NCBI GenBank assembly: GCA_902770635.1
Contig: CACXTX010000010.1
Span: forward strand, 1 to 56,491
Direction: 5' to 3'
From: an uncultured Prevotellaceae bacterium
GTDB lineage: Bacteria > Bacteroidota > Bacteroidia > Bacteroidales > Bacteroidaceae
Length of the DNA: 56,491 bases
In this document: one piece after another, positions 33,267 to 41,884 of the stretch
Layout of the letters: every line of letters starts with the position of its first letter
Numbering within the stretch: position 1 is the first letter of the stretch
Program-made: the position numbers and the translations under genes
The notes under the pieces: model-generated
Databases searched by the model: none
Told to the model about the DNA's origin: nothing
The model's input: only the letters and a program-made list of their open reading frames with translations

Positions 33267-35613
33267 GAAAAGAATCCTGATATGCTCCCTCGTAGCCTGC
33301 ACTGTCCTACAGATGCAGGCTCAAGTGTATAATGAGATGGATGCGTCCGGCAATATCACCCAACGCAATGAATCCGGCTCTTTCAATCCCAACAAGAGAG
33401 ACTCTGTCAAGAACAACAAGGAAGTACCCAAAGGTGTATGGGCCTGGACGGTGGACCGCAGGTTCGGAGATGTCCGTAAGGCAGAGCTGGACACCATGCC
33501 ACACCTATACCAGAACAGTATCTATAACACCGGCATGTATGGAGAATACAACTCCATCGGTAACAACTATTCTTCCCGACTGAACCGTATCTTCATAGAC
33601 AGGAGACCATTCGGCGAGTTTTTCTTTACGGACTCCTATGACTATACCACCAAGGAACCGGAGGACTTCCTTTATCTAAACACATTGTCGCCCTATACCA
33701 ATATCAGCTATGACAACTGTGGTGACAAGCAGAACGGAGAAGACCATATCGATGCCAAGTTCGGTATCAATGCGGGAAAGAAGTTGGGAATGGGCTTTGA
33801 CTTGGACTATTACTATGCCAGAGGCTATTACCAGAACCAGGCCAACTCACACTTCAGGGCCTCGCTGTATGCCACGTATATTGGAGACCGGTACCAGATG
33901 CACTTCCTGGGATCCACCTACCACCGAAAAGCCACGGAGAATGGTGGTATTGTCAATGACAACTATATCACACACCCCGAACTGGAGACCACCCAGTATT
34001 CGGAAGATGAGATTCCTACCGTCCTTTCGAGGAACTTCAACCGCAACAACTCACAGCACCTGTTCTTTTCACATCGATACAATATCGGTTTCTACCGGAA
34101 AGTCAAGATGACCGACGAAGAAATCAAGGCCCGCGAATTTGCCAAAGCATCTGCCAAGAACAAGGAGCAGCGAGAAGCCCGAGAAAAAATGGGGCAGAAG
34201 GAAGAAAACTCTGGCAGGAGAAAGAATGAACCCGTCATGGAAGCCCCCAAGGGAAGACCAGAGCACGCCAAGATCATGGGTGATGAGCCAGGAACGAGGA
34301 AAGACCTTCCCGCAGATACCACCCGAATCAAGGTAGAGTCGCAGGAGAAGATGGACAGCATGATGGCAGAGAAGGCCCTGCAGGACTCAATAGATGCCAC
34401 GATGAAGCGGGAATATGTACCCGTGACCAGCATTATCCACACCTTGGACCTGAACAACTATGACCGCACCTACAACGCTGCGTTAAGTCCTGATTCCTAC
34501 TATGCAGACACGTTCTACGATGCGGATGACGAGGGTGAATACGGAGATGTAGGCATCAACGACAAATACCGATACCTCTCGGTGAAGAACACCTTCGGAC
34601 TGGCTTTGCTGGAAGGTTTCAACAAGTATATGAAGGCTGGACTGAAGGGCTTTGTCTCGTATGAGATGCGTCGCTACAAGATGCCTGCCCTGTTGGAAGG
34701 AGCCACCGACTATTATCTGGCCAAGCACTCGGATCACTGTCTGAATGTAGGCGGACAATTGTCGAAGACGCAAGGAAAGACCTTCCACTTCAACCTGGCC
34801 GCAGAACTGGGTGTGACAGGTATGCAATCTGGAGCACTGGCACTGGATTTCAATACAGACCTGAACTTCAAGCTATGGGGAGACACCCTCAGACTGGCTG
34901 CTAAAGCATTCTTCCATCGCACCAAACCCAGTTATTTCCACGAGAACTTCCTATCGAAGCACCTGAAGTGGGACCAAAGCCTGAGTGCTGAGACCAGGAC
35001 ACATATCGAAGGATTGTTTACCTACGACAAGACCAGAACACAGCTGAGGGTGGCCGTAGAGGAACTGCAGAACCACATCTACTACGGCATGAGTTATCAG
35101 GCCACTCCGACAGGCAGACAACAGCTGACAGGTGGTGTGTACCAGGAGAGTGGGAACATCAATGTGCTGACTGCTCAAGTAAAACAAGACTTCACACTGG
35201 GTGTGCTGAACTGGGAGAATATCCTGACCTACCAGAATTCCAGCAACAAGGATGTGCTGCCCCTACCCGACCTGAATATTTTCTCGAATCTCTATCTGAA
35301 ATTCCGCATTGCCAAGGTGCTGCTGGTAGAGTTTGGTGGTTGTGTGACCTATTTCACGAAATACAATGCGCCCGACTATCTGCCCCAGATTGCCCAGTTT
35401 GCCATCCAGAAGAATGCAGAGAGCAAGAAAGAAATTGGTGGCTATCCGTATATTGACGTCTATGCGAACATGCATCTGAAGCGAACCCGTTTCTTTATCG
35501 CCATGAGTCATGTGAATGCGGGCTCTGGATCGAAGGAGTACTTTTTGGCACCACACTATCCTACCAACAAACGCATCCTGAGATTTGGCGTGAGTTGGAA
35601 TTTCTATAACTAG
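33256..35613 (+). CDS. putative porin, Porin_10-like outer membrane beta-barrel
   Basis: 785 aa. Signal peptide ILICSLVACTVLQMQA. Many aromatic alternating strands follow (GEFFFTDSYDY, MGFDLDYYYARGYY, HRYNIGFY) and the protein ends in a C-terminal Phe/Tyr strand (RFGVSWNFYN), as for outer membrane barrels. A highly charged insertion (about residues 285-385, Lys/Glu/Arg-rich, from EEIKAREFAK on) interrupts the barrel and probably forms a large loop or periplasmic plug. It resembles the putative porin family of Bacteroidota; substrate unknown. It overlaps the 58-aa protein gene. Confidence 0.8.
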   Translation: MKNKKRILICSLVACTVLQMQAQVYNEMDASGNITQRNESGSFNPNKRDSVKNNKEVPKGVWAWTVDRRFGDVRKAELDTMPHLYQNSIYNTGMYGEYNSIGNNYSSRLNRIFIDRRPFGEFFFTDSYDYTTKEPEDFLYLNTLSPYTNISYDNCGDKQNGEDHIDAKFGINAGKKLGMGFDLDYYYARGYYQNQANSHFRASLYATYIGDRYQMHFLGSTYHRKATENGGIVNDNYITHPELETTQYSEDEIPTVLSRNFNRNNSQHLFFSHRYNIGFYRKVKMTDEEIKAREFAKASAKNKEQREAREKMGQKEENSGRRKNEPVMEAPKGRPEHAKIMGDEPGTRKDLPADTTRIKVESQEKMDSMMAEKALQDSIDATMKREYVPVTSIIHTLDLNNYDRTYNAALSPDSYYADTFYDADDEGEYGDVGINDKYRYLSVKNTFGLALLEGFNKYMKAGLKGFVSYEMRRYKMPALLEGATDYYLAKHSDHCLNVGGQLSKTQGKTFHFNLAAELGVTGMQSGALALDFNTDLNFKLWGDTLRLAAKAFFHRTKPSYFHENFLSKHLKWDQSLSAETRTHIEGLFTYDKTRTQLRVAVEELQNHIYYGMSYQATPTGRQQLTGGVYQESGNINVLTAQVKQDFTLGVLNWENILTYQNSSNKDVLPLPDLNIFSNLYLKFRIAKVLLVEFGGCVTYFTKYNAPDYLPQIAQFAIQKNAESKKEIGGYPYIDVYANMHLKRTRFFIAMSHVNAGSGSKEYFLAPHYPTNKRILRFGVSWNFYN

Positions 35614-35669
35614 GAAATACTAGGTTTTCTAGATGGTCTAGATGATCTAGATTGGTCTAGACTATCTAG
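35610..35669. repeat. seven CTAG sites at 9-10 nt spacing between convergent genes
   Basis: CTAG begins at 35610, 35620, 35629, 35638, 35647, 35657 and 35666. The first contains the porin stop codon and the last lies inside the 3' end of the HD-domain gene. Units read roughly GGTCTAGAT/GATCTAGAT. Confidence 0.85.
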
Positions 35670-36297
35670 TTTCTTCCAAGAACAGACGGTTAAAGACCTC
35701 GCGCATAGCCGTGGGATTCACGATTAGCGAGCGTAACTCTTCGAGTTTGCGCTCGTTTTCTGATCCCTGAATCCAGAGATGCAGGTAGCCATTGACACTG
35801 TATTTCTCATCCATGTGTTTCATGAAACGATGCCAATGCCCCTCCCTATCGAGCTCGGGATAATTGGACAGTCCAAACTGGATGGTTCGTCGGATGACAT
35901 GTTCCGGGTCCAGGTCACGGTCGGCCTCAGCCACTATCTTGCCATAGATGCTGCGTGGTGTGCGTGAAGCAGAGGCACGATGGTCTTCTACTGCTTCCTT
36001 CATCATCTTGATCTGATCGGGAGAGAACCAGCGTTTCAGGCGCACATCAGCCTGAAGGATCTTGCCACTGGTAATATGATGGATGGCTCGGGGGCCAGAG
36101 AGTCCCAGGTCATGATAAGCCGCTACAGTATATGCCATATCGATATCGGCCCCTGTACTACGTGCCAAGGCCAGTGAGGATCGGATGACACGGGTGACAT
36201 GCTCCATGTTATGAGCTTTGTCAAACTGTGCATACTGTGGTAAAATCTGAGTCTCTACGAACTCCACCAAATCAAGGGAAGGATTATTTGTCATCAT
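35662..36297 (-). CDS. HD-domain phosphohydrolase
   Basis: 211 aa from the ATG at 36297 (36294 also possible; the frame is open 33 codons upstream across the divergent menA promoter and is not used). Metal-binding HD motif: HNMEHVTRV, then AAYHDLGLSG, giving H...HD, with later HHITSG and EAVEDHRAS and an EADRDLD acidic site. Such proteins hydrolyse nucleotides or other phosphate esters. Substrate unknown. It is divergent from menA with overlapping promoters. Confidence 0.85.
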   Translation of the reverse strand: MMTNNPSLDLVEFVETQILPQYAQFDKAHNMEHVTRVIRSSLALARSTGADIDMAYTVAAYHDLGLSGPRAIHHITSGKILQADVRLKRWFSPDQIKMMKEAVEDHRASASRTPRSIYGKIVAEADRDLDPEHVIRRTIQFGLSNYPELDREGHWHRFMKHMDEKYSVNGYLHLWIQGSENERKLEELRSLIVNPTAMREVFNRLFLEETR

Positions 36298-36305
36298 ATC
36301 GCTTG

Positions 36306-36313
36306 CAAAGATA
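36306..36313 (-). promoter_or_regulatory. -7 box (TATCTTTG) for the HD-domain gene
   Basis: CAAAGATA on the plus strand ends 8 bases before the ATG at 36297, so the mRNA would be nearly leaderless. Confidence 0.6.
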
Positions 36314-36325
36314 AGAAAAAAAATG

Positions 36326-36333
36326 TAACTTTG
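36326..36333 (+). promoter_or_regulatory. -7 box (TAACTTTG) for menA
   Basis: Eight bases separate it from the menA ATG at 36342. It lies back to back with the HD-gene promoter only 13 bp away. Confidence 0.65.
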
Positions 36334-36341
36334 CACGCGAT

Positions 36342-37250
36342 ATGGACGAAAAAAATATAAAACAGGATTCATGGAAGGCCTGGCTGCTGGCTGCACGTCC
36401 CAAGACGCTGTCGGGTGCAGCAGTACCTGTCATGATTGGCCTGACACTGGCCTGGACAGATGCCAAGGCTTATGAATACGGGACATTCAACGTCGTGGCA
36501 GCCATTCTCTGCCTGCTTTTTGCGATGATGATGCAGATAGATGCCAACTTCATTAACGACTTCTTTGACTTTGGCAAAGGAAATGACGAGGCAGAGACCC
36601 GTCTGGGGCCTTTGAGAGCCTGCACACAAGGATGGGTGAAGACAGACTCTATGAAAAAAGCCATTGCCTCCACGACCATTGCGGCATGTCTGGTGGGGCT
36701 ACCCCTCGTCTATTACGGAGGATTGGAGATGATCTTGATAGGACTATTGTGTGTCGTGTTCTGTTTTCTCTATACCACCCACCTATCGTATATCGGCTTA
36801 GGCGATGTGCTGGTACTTGTATTCTTCGGCATCGTACCCGTATGTGCCACCTATTATATCCAGCTGCACACCTTGAATTGGCAGGTGTTTTTGGCCTCTA
36901 TTGCCTGTGGGCTGGTGATTGACGGATTGTTGATGGTGAACAACTACAGAGACCGAGAGAACGACGAGCGCAGTGGGAAGAGGACATTGGTGGTAGAAAT
37001 TGGTGCAACCTCGTCAGAGCGTTTCTATTTATGGCTGGGTATCACTGCCATCCTGCTCGGCATCACCTTCTGGGTAAACGGTCATGTGCTGGCCTTTATC
37101 CTCCCCATCATCTATCTGTTGCTGCACACCTTTACCTGGCTGAAGATGAAGCGCATCCATCATGGTCGGGAACTGAACATCTGCCTGGAGGAAACTGCCC
37201 GTAATATGTTGATTTACGGACTTTGCGTGAGCATCGGACTTCTCCTCTGA
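36342..37250 (+). CDS. menA: 1,4-dihydroxy-2-naphthoate prenyltransferase (menaquinone synthesis)
   Basis: 302 aa, UbiA-type membrane enzyme with eight or so TM helices. LAARPKTLSGAAVPV opens the family pattern and NDFFDFGKGNDE supplies the Asp-rich prenyl-diphosphate/Mg2+ site; a second site is NNYRDRENDERSGKRT. It attaches the isoprenoid tail to DHNA, giving demethylmenaquinone, which MenG (40379-41110) methylates. Menaquinone is the likely partner of the Nqr pump encoded downstream. Confidence 0.92.
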   Translation: MDEKNIKQDSWKAWLLAARPKTLSGAAVPVMIGLTLAWTDAKAYEYGTFNVVAAILCLLFAMMMQIDANFINDFFDFGKGNDEAETRLGPLRACTQGWVKTDSMKKAIASTTIAACLVGLPLVYYGGLEMILIGLLCVVFCFLYTTHLSYIGLGDVLVLVFFGIVPVCATYYIQLHTLNWQVFLASIACGLVIDGLLMVNNYRDRENDERSGKRTLVVEIGATSSERFYLWLGITAILLGITFWVNGHVLAFILPIIYLLLHTFTWLKMKRIHHGRELNICLEETARNMLIYGLCVSIGLLL

Positions 37251-37266
37251 GCCTTTCTGCCCTCTC

Positions 37267-37422
37267 TTACCTTATATAATAATAGTAGATAGCCACACCA
37301 ACCGCGATGAGTACGATGGTGACTATACTCTTGATTAGGCAGGAGGCTACTTTCTTGATGACCAAGACGGCTATCACGATGAGGAGTAGCAGTGCTATGT
37401 AAGTATAAAAATCCTGTTCCAT
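37267..37422 (-). CDS. 51-aa small membrane protein
   Basis: ATG at 37422, stop at 37267-37269, 9 bp after the pseudouridine synthase gene on the same strand. The product begins MEQDFYTYIALLLLIVIAVL and is almost entirely hydrophobic, with two TM stretches (about 8-22 and 33-49) joined by KKVASCLIKS and ending YYYYIR. It is too short for most gene finders. Clean start, stop and location support it. Function unknown. Confidence 0.65.
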   Translation of the reverse strand: MEQDFYTYIALLLLIVIAVLVIKKVASCLIKSIVTIVLIAVGVAIYYYYIR

Positions 37423-37431
37423 TTCTGTAAT

Positions 37432-38322
37432 TTATTTAAACAAGTGCCGGAAGGATGCAGGCACTGTGGTTTCAAACTCCATCGGCTGTTGTGTTACGGG
37501 ATGATAGAAGCACAACAGCCATGCATGTAAGCAAAGACGATGAAGCGGATCATCGCCATTACCGTATTTGGTATCGCCGCATACAGGATGGCCCATATCG
37601 GCAGCATGAACACGAATCTGGTTCTTACGTCCCGTTTCCAGCTTGAACTCGACCAAGGAGTGCTCGGTGGTACGATCCATCACATGAAAATGGGTGATGG
37701 CCAGTTTTCCTCCATTATCGACAGGGGAAGAATAGGTAACATAAGCCTTGTTATCTTTCAGCCAGTTCTGAATGGTACCCTCGTCTTGTTCCATCTCGCC
37801 CGATAGAACAGCCACATAGCGACGGTCATAGACGATATCGTGCCAGTTGTGCTCTAACACCTGTTCTGTATCAATATCCTTGGCATAAACCATCAGTCCC
37901 GAGGTATCGCGGTCAAGTCGGTGAACCACATGGGCACGACATTTCTGATGCGACTTACGGAAATAGTCGTCGAGCACCGACTTCACATTGAGCGAGGAAT
38001 GACCTGCTGCCATGGAAAGGATGCCCGGCTGTTTCTCAATCACAATGAGCCAGCGGTCTTCATAGACAATGCGCAGATAGCGACTCTTGAACTGCGTCTG
38101 GTTGCGTTTGGTCTTGCTCACAGCCACCTTCATGCCAGGTGACAGCATATAGTCGAACTGAGTGACCGTCTTTCCATTCACCCGGATTCCCTGTCCCTGC
38201 AATGTCTGCTTAATCTTGGTACGCGTCTCGTGAACATGGGCAAGTAAGAACGCCAACAGCGGCTGTTCTTCCTCCACCACATAATGCTCATATTCTCCCT
38301 GTTGATTCGTGTTGTATCTCAT
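37432..38322 (-). CDS. RluA-family rRNA/tRNA pseudouridine synthase
   Basis: 296 aa from the ATG at 38322 (the frame is open further upstream through two promoters, but MRYNTNQQ fits the family). An S4-like N-terminal segment (GIRVNGKTVTQFDYML) is followed by the catalytic block VHRLDRDTSGLMVYAKD with the essential Asp, and ends with HAWLLCFYHPVT. Converts uridine to pseudouridine in structural RNA; target site unknown. Divergent from phoH. Confidence 0.9.
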   Translation of the reverse strand: MRYNTNQQGEYEHYVVEEEQPLLAFLLAHVHETRTKIKQTLQGQGIRVNGKTVTQFDYMLSPGMKVAVSKTKRNQTQFKSRYLRIVYEDRWLIVIEKQPGILSMAAGHSSLNVKSVLDDYFRKSHQKCRAHVVHRLDRDTSGLMVYAKDIDTEQVLEHNWHDIVYDRRYVAVLSGEMEQDEGTIQNWLKDNKAYVTYSSPVDNGGKLAITHFHVMDRTTEHSLVEFKLETGRKNQIRVHAADMGHPVCGDTKYGNGDDPLHRLCLHAWLLCFYHPVTQQPMEFETTVPASFRHLFK

Positions 38323-38330
38323 AATTGACT

Positions 38331-38392
38331 GCAAAGGTACGAAAAAAAATGGTATCAGGCGGTTGTCATTCGGAAATTTTTCGTACCTTTGC
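38331..38392. promoter_or_regulatory. mirrored divergent promoters of rluA-type gene and phoH
   Basis: A perfect 16-nt inverted repeat, GCAAAGGTACGAAAAA (38331-38346) and TTTTTCGTACCTTTGC (38377-38392), with 30 bp between. Each arm carries a -7 box TACCTTTG (38332-38339 minus; 38384-38391 plus). A TTG at 38363-38365 is 18 bp before the phoH box, the usual -33 position. Confidence 0.8.
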
Positions 38393-38417
38393 AAAGGTTT
38401 TAAGAATAACGTACGTT

Positions 38418-39359
38418 TTGATAGAGAAGCATATAGTATTAGAGGACATCGACCCTGTGGTGTTCTACGGAATAGGAAATCAGCATCTTCAGATGATGCG
38501 AGCATTATATCCCAAGTTGCGTATTGTTGCCCGTGACAATGTAATCAGAGTATTGGGTGACGAGGAGCAGATGGCCGCTTTCGAAGAGAGTGCGGAGCGT
38601 ATGAGAAAGCATGTGCTGAAATTCAACTCGCTGAAAGAAGAGGATATCCTGGACATTATCAAAGGACACAAGACTCAGGATGAGGTGCCCGACGGAGTGG
38701 TGGTCTATAGCATGTCAGGAAGAGCCATCAAGGCCCGTTCGGAGAACCAACAGAAACTGATAGATGCCTATAACGACAATGACATGGTGTTTGCCGTAGG
38801 ACCCGCAGGAACAGGTAAGACGTATCTGTCGATAGCCTTGGCTGTAAAAGCCTTAAAAGAGAAGACTGCGAAAAAGATCATCTTGTCGCGCCCAGCCGTA
38901 GAGGCTGGAGAGAAACTGGGATTCCTGCCAGGCGACATGAAGGATAAGATAGACCCCTATCTGCAGCCTCTGTACGATGCACTGGAGGATATGCTCCCCC
39001 AAGTGAAGTTGCAGGACATGATGGAGAAGCATGTCATCCAGATAGCCCCCTTGGCCTTTATGAGAGGACGCACGCTAAGTGATGCGGTGGTGATTCTTGA
39101 CGAGGCACAGAACACAACGCCCCAGCAGATCAGGATGTTTCTGACTAGAATGGGATGGAATACCAAGATGATTATTACGGGTGATATGACCCAGATAGAC
39201 CTGCCCAAGACCCAGAAAAGCGGACTGGTAGAGGCCCTGGAGATACTGAAGGAGGTAGAGGGCATCGGCATCGTGGAGTTGAACCGTAAGGATATTGTGC
39301 GCCACAAGCTCGTGACCCGTATCGTCAATGCCTACGAGCGGTTTGATGGTAAGAAATAA
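38418..39359 (+). CDS. phoH: PhoH-family ATPase
   Basis: 313 aa if started at TTG 38418 (MIEKHIVLEDIDPVVFYG); the frame is open to an ATG at 38325, but that lies upstream of the promoter, so the TTG is preferred. Walker A VGPAGTGKTYLS, DEAQNTTPQQIRMFLTRMG (Walker B and sensor) and GDMTQIDLP are all present. A helicase-like RNA ATPase of the PhoH/YbeZ group, which in many bacteria works with the endoribonuclease YbeY. Followed by purC after a TTAAAGGAG repeat. Confidence 0.88.
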   Translation: MIEKHIVLEDIDPVVFYGIGNQHLQMMRALYPKLRIVARDNVIRVLGDEEQMAAFEESAERMRKHVLKFNSLKEEDILDIIKGHKTQDEVPDGVVVYSMSGRAIKARSENQQKLIDAYNDNDMVFAVGPAGTGKTYLSIALAVKALKEKTAKKIILSRPAVEAGEKLGFLPGDMKDKIDPYLQPLYDALEDMLPQVKLQDMMEKHVIQIAPLAFMRGRTLSDAVVILDEAQNTTPQQIRMFLTRMGWNTKMIITGDMTQIDLPKTQKSGLVEALEILKEVEGIGIVELNRKDIVRHKLVTRIVNAYERFDGKK

Positions 39360-39370
39360 GAAGTGAGAAG

Positions 39371-39424
39371 TTAAAGGAGTTAAAGGAGTTAAAGGAGTTA
39401 AAGGAGTTAAAGGAGTTAAAGATA
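39371..39424 (+). repeat. TTAAAGGAG x5 tandem repeat carrying Shine-Dalgarno-like AGGAG before purC
   Basis: Five perfect 9-nt units (39371-39415) plus a sixth that diverges into the start region (TTAAAGATA then TG of the ATG). Each unit contains AGGAG. Confidence 0.9.
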
Positions 39425-40374
39425 TGAAAGCATTAACAAAGACGGACTTTAAGTTCGAAGGACAGAAGAGCGTGTATCACGGCAAGGTTCGTGATGTTTA
39501 TAACATTGACGATGACCTGATGGTCATGGTGGCAACAGACCGTATTTCGGCCTTTGACGTCATACTGCCCAAGGGTATTCCCTACAAAGGACAAGTGCTG
39601 AACCAGATTGCTGCCAAGTTCCTGGATGCAACCAGTGACATTTGTCCCAACTGGAAACTGGCAACTCCCGACCCTATGGTTACCGTAGGTTTGAAATGCG
39701 AGGGTTTCCGCGTAGAGATGATTATCCGCTCTATCCTGACGGGTTCTGCATGGCGTGAATACAAGAACGGCGTCAGGTCACTGTGTGGTGTCAGACTGCC
39801 TGAGGGCATGAAGGAGAATGAGCGTTTTCCAGAGCCAATCATCACACCGACCACCAAGGCTGACGAAGGTCACGATATGAACATCTCCAGAGAGGAGATC
39901 ATTGCCCAGGGTATTGTCAGCGAGGAAGACTACAAAGTGATGGAAGACTACACCCGCAAGCTTTTTGCCCGTGGTCAGGAGATTGCCATGAAGCAAGGTC
40001 TGATTCTGGTAGATACCAAATATGAGTTTGGCAAACGCGATGGCAAAGTATTCCTGATTGACGAGATCCATACGCCAGACTCTTCCCGTTACTTCTATGC
40101 TGAGGGATATGAGCAGAACCTGAAAGAAGGCAAGCCCCAGAAGCAGTTGTCTAAGGAGTTTGTACGTCAGTGGCTCATTGAGCACAACTTCATGAACGAA
40201 CCCGGACAGGTGATGCCTGAGATTACCGATGCCTACGCAGAGAGTGTAAGTGAGCGTTACATTGAGTTGTATGAGCACATCACCGGCGAGGCCTTCCAGA
40301 AAGCAGCCGATAGTGATGACTTGGCTGCCCGCATCGAAGACAACGTTAGTAACTATCTGAAAACCAGACTTTAA
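39424..40374 (+). CDS. purC: phosphoribosylaminoimidazole-succinocarboxamide synthase
   Basis: 316 aa, the longer SAICAR synthase form. [27 protein letters not shown] (split motifs GKVRDVY and TDRISAFD) opens the ATP site; LVDTKYEFG and [11 protein letters not shown] are the substrate-binding signatures. Seventh step of purine synthesis. It is preceded by five TTAAAGGAG units and followed by menG after 4 bp. Confidence 0.95.
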   Translation: MKALTKTDFKFEGQKSVYHGKVRDVYNIDDDLMVMVATDRISAFDVILPKGIPYKGQVLNQIAAKFLDATSDICPNWKLATPDPMVTVGLKCEGFRVEMIIRSILTGSAWREYKNGVRSLCGVRLPEGMKENERFPEPIITPTTKADEGHDMNISREEIIAQGIVSEEDYKVMEDYTRKLFARGQEIAMKQGLILVDTKYEFGKRDGKVFLIDEIHTPDSSRYFYAEGYEQNLKEGKPQKQLSKEFVRQWLIEHNFMNEPGQVMPEITDAYAESVSERYIELYEHITGEAFQKAADSDDLAARIEDNVSNYLKTRL

Positions 40375-40378
40375 TATC

Positions 40379-41110
40379 ATGTACTATCAAGAGACGATAA
40401 AACCCTATAACGAGGGTGATAAGACTACGCAGGTAGAGCAGATGTTCGACAACATCGCCCCTACCTACGACACCTTAAACCATCGTCTCTCGTGGAATAT
40501 CGACAAATACTGGCGACACAAGGCGCTGCGACAACTCCTCCCGTTCACCCCCCACAAATGGTTGGACATCGCCACAGGAACAGGTGACTTTATCATTCAG
40601 GCTTGTGAGATGTTCCCAGGTAGTCAACTGGTGGGGGCAGACATCTCAGAAGGAATGTTGGAGATAGGACGTCAGAAGGTAAAGGAAAAAGGATTGGACA
40701 ATGCCATCACCTTTGAAAGACAAGACTGTATGAGTCTCTCCTACCCTAGCGAGTCGTTCGACGCAGTAACAGCCGCTTTCGGTATCCGTAACTTTGCAGA
40801 CCTGGACAAGGGGTTGGCAGAGATGTGCAGAGTACTGAAGAAGGGAGGACATCTGAGTATTGTGGAACTGACGACACCCGTCAGTTTCCCTATGAAGCAA
40901 CTGTTTCACATCTATGCGCACACCGTGTTACCAGTCTATGGCAGACTGATTTCCAAAGACACTAGCGCATACACGTATCTGACGAAAACCATTGAGGCTT
41001 TTCCGCAGGGAGAGCAAATGGTAGGGATTCTTGGCAAGGCAGGCTTTGAGAAGGCATCCTTCAAGAGGCTGACCTTTGGTATCTGCACCATGTATTTTGC
41101 AACCAAATAA
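40379..41110 (+). CDS. menG: demethylmenaquinone methyltransferase
   Basis: 243 aa SAM-dependent methyltransferase (UbiE/MenG). [11 protein letters not shown] is the SAM-binding loop; [17 protein letters not shown] and [14 protein letters not shown] are family blocks. Catalyses the final methylation giving menaquinone. It lies in a purC-menG-aroE run and complements menA at 36342. Confidence 0.93.
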   Translation: MYYQETIKPYNEGDKTTQVEQMFDNIAPTYDTLNHRLSWNIDKYWRHKALRQLLPFTPHKWLDIATGTGDFIIQACEMFPGSQLVGADISEGMLEIGRQKVKEKGLDNAITFERQDCMSLSYPSESFDAVTAAFGIRNFADLDKGLAEMCRVLKKGGHLSIVELTTPVSFPMKQLFHIYAHTVLPVYGRLISKDTSAYTYLTKTIEAFPQGEQMVGILGKAGFEKASFKRLTFGICTMYFATK

Positions 41111-41122
41111 GACCTTACAATT

Positions 41123-41869
41123 ATGGACAAGTACGGACTGATAGGTTATCCACTGGGACACTCGTTCTCCATCAGTTACTTCAACCAGAAATTTCAGGAT
41201 GAAGGCATCAATGCAGTGTATGAGAACTTCGAGATACCCGATGTGGACCTGCTGAATGAGGTAGTGGACTCTAACCCTAACTTGAAAGGACTGAACGTCA
41301 CCATTCCTTATAAAGAAAAGGTGATGCAGTATCTCGACACCATCTCTCCCGAGGCCCGGGCTATTGGTGCCGTGAACGTGATTCGCGTCACGCATGAGGG
41401 TAGCAAGATCAAGCTGAAAGGGTATAACAGCGACGTGATAGGCTTTACCCAAAGCATTGAGCCCATGCTGGACAAGAAATGGCATAAAAAGGCTCTGATA
41501 CTTGGTACTGGAGGTGCCTCCAAGGCGATAGACTACGGACTGAGGAACCTGGGACTGGAAACCCTTTTTGTGAGTCGCTATGAACGTCCCGGCACGATCC
41601 AGTATAAGACCATCACCCCGGAGGTTATCAAGGAATATAATGTCATTGTGAACTGTACTCCGATAGGCATGTATCCAAAGACCGAAGAGTGTCCGCAACT
41701 GCCCTATGAGGCAATGGATTCGCATACCATCCTTTATGACCTGATATACAATCCTGACGAGACCCTGTTTATGAAACGGGGTGCCGAACATGGTGCCCAG
41801 GTGAAAAATGGCTTGGAAATGCTGCTCCTTCAGGCATTTGCCTCGTGGGAGTTCTGGCACGAGAAATAA
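41123..41869 (+). CDS. aroE: shikimate dehydrogenase
   Basis: 248 aa. GLIGYPLGHSFS (shikimate site), NVTIPYKEKV with the catalytic Lys, GTGGASKAIDYGL (NADP loop) and NCTPIGMYP are present. Reduces 3-dehydroshikimate in aromatic synthesis, the pathway that also feeds menaquinone through chorismate. It is 12 bp after menG. Confidence 0.94.
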   Translation: MDKYGLIGYPLGHSFSISYFNQKFQDEGINAVYENFEIPDVDLLNEVVDSNPNLKGLNVTIPYKEKVMQYLDTISPEARAIGAVNVIRVTHEGSKIKLKGYNSDVIGFTQSIEPMLDKKWHKKALILGTGGASKAIDYGLRNLGLETLFVSRYERPGTIQYKTITPEVIKEYNVIVNCTPIGMYPKTEECPQLPYEAMDSHTILYDLIYNPDETLFMKRGAEHGAQVKNGLEMLLLQAFASWEFWHEK

Positions 41870-41884
41870 AAACAGAAAGCTGCC

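Noticed and set aside
38325-38417. Longer N-terminus of PhoH from the ATG at 38325
   Set aside because: Lies upstream of and through the phoH promoter, and overlaps the divergent gene's start; homologues begin at about the TTG at 38418.
39371-39424. CRISPR-like repeat
   Set aside because: Units are contiguous 9-mers without spacers; no cas genes anywhere in the window.
40928-41860. 310-codon open frame on the minus strand over aroE and menG
   Set aside because: Shadow of two well-supported genes, crossing their boundary.
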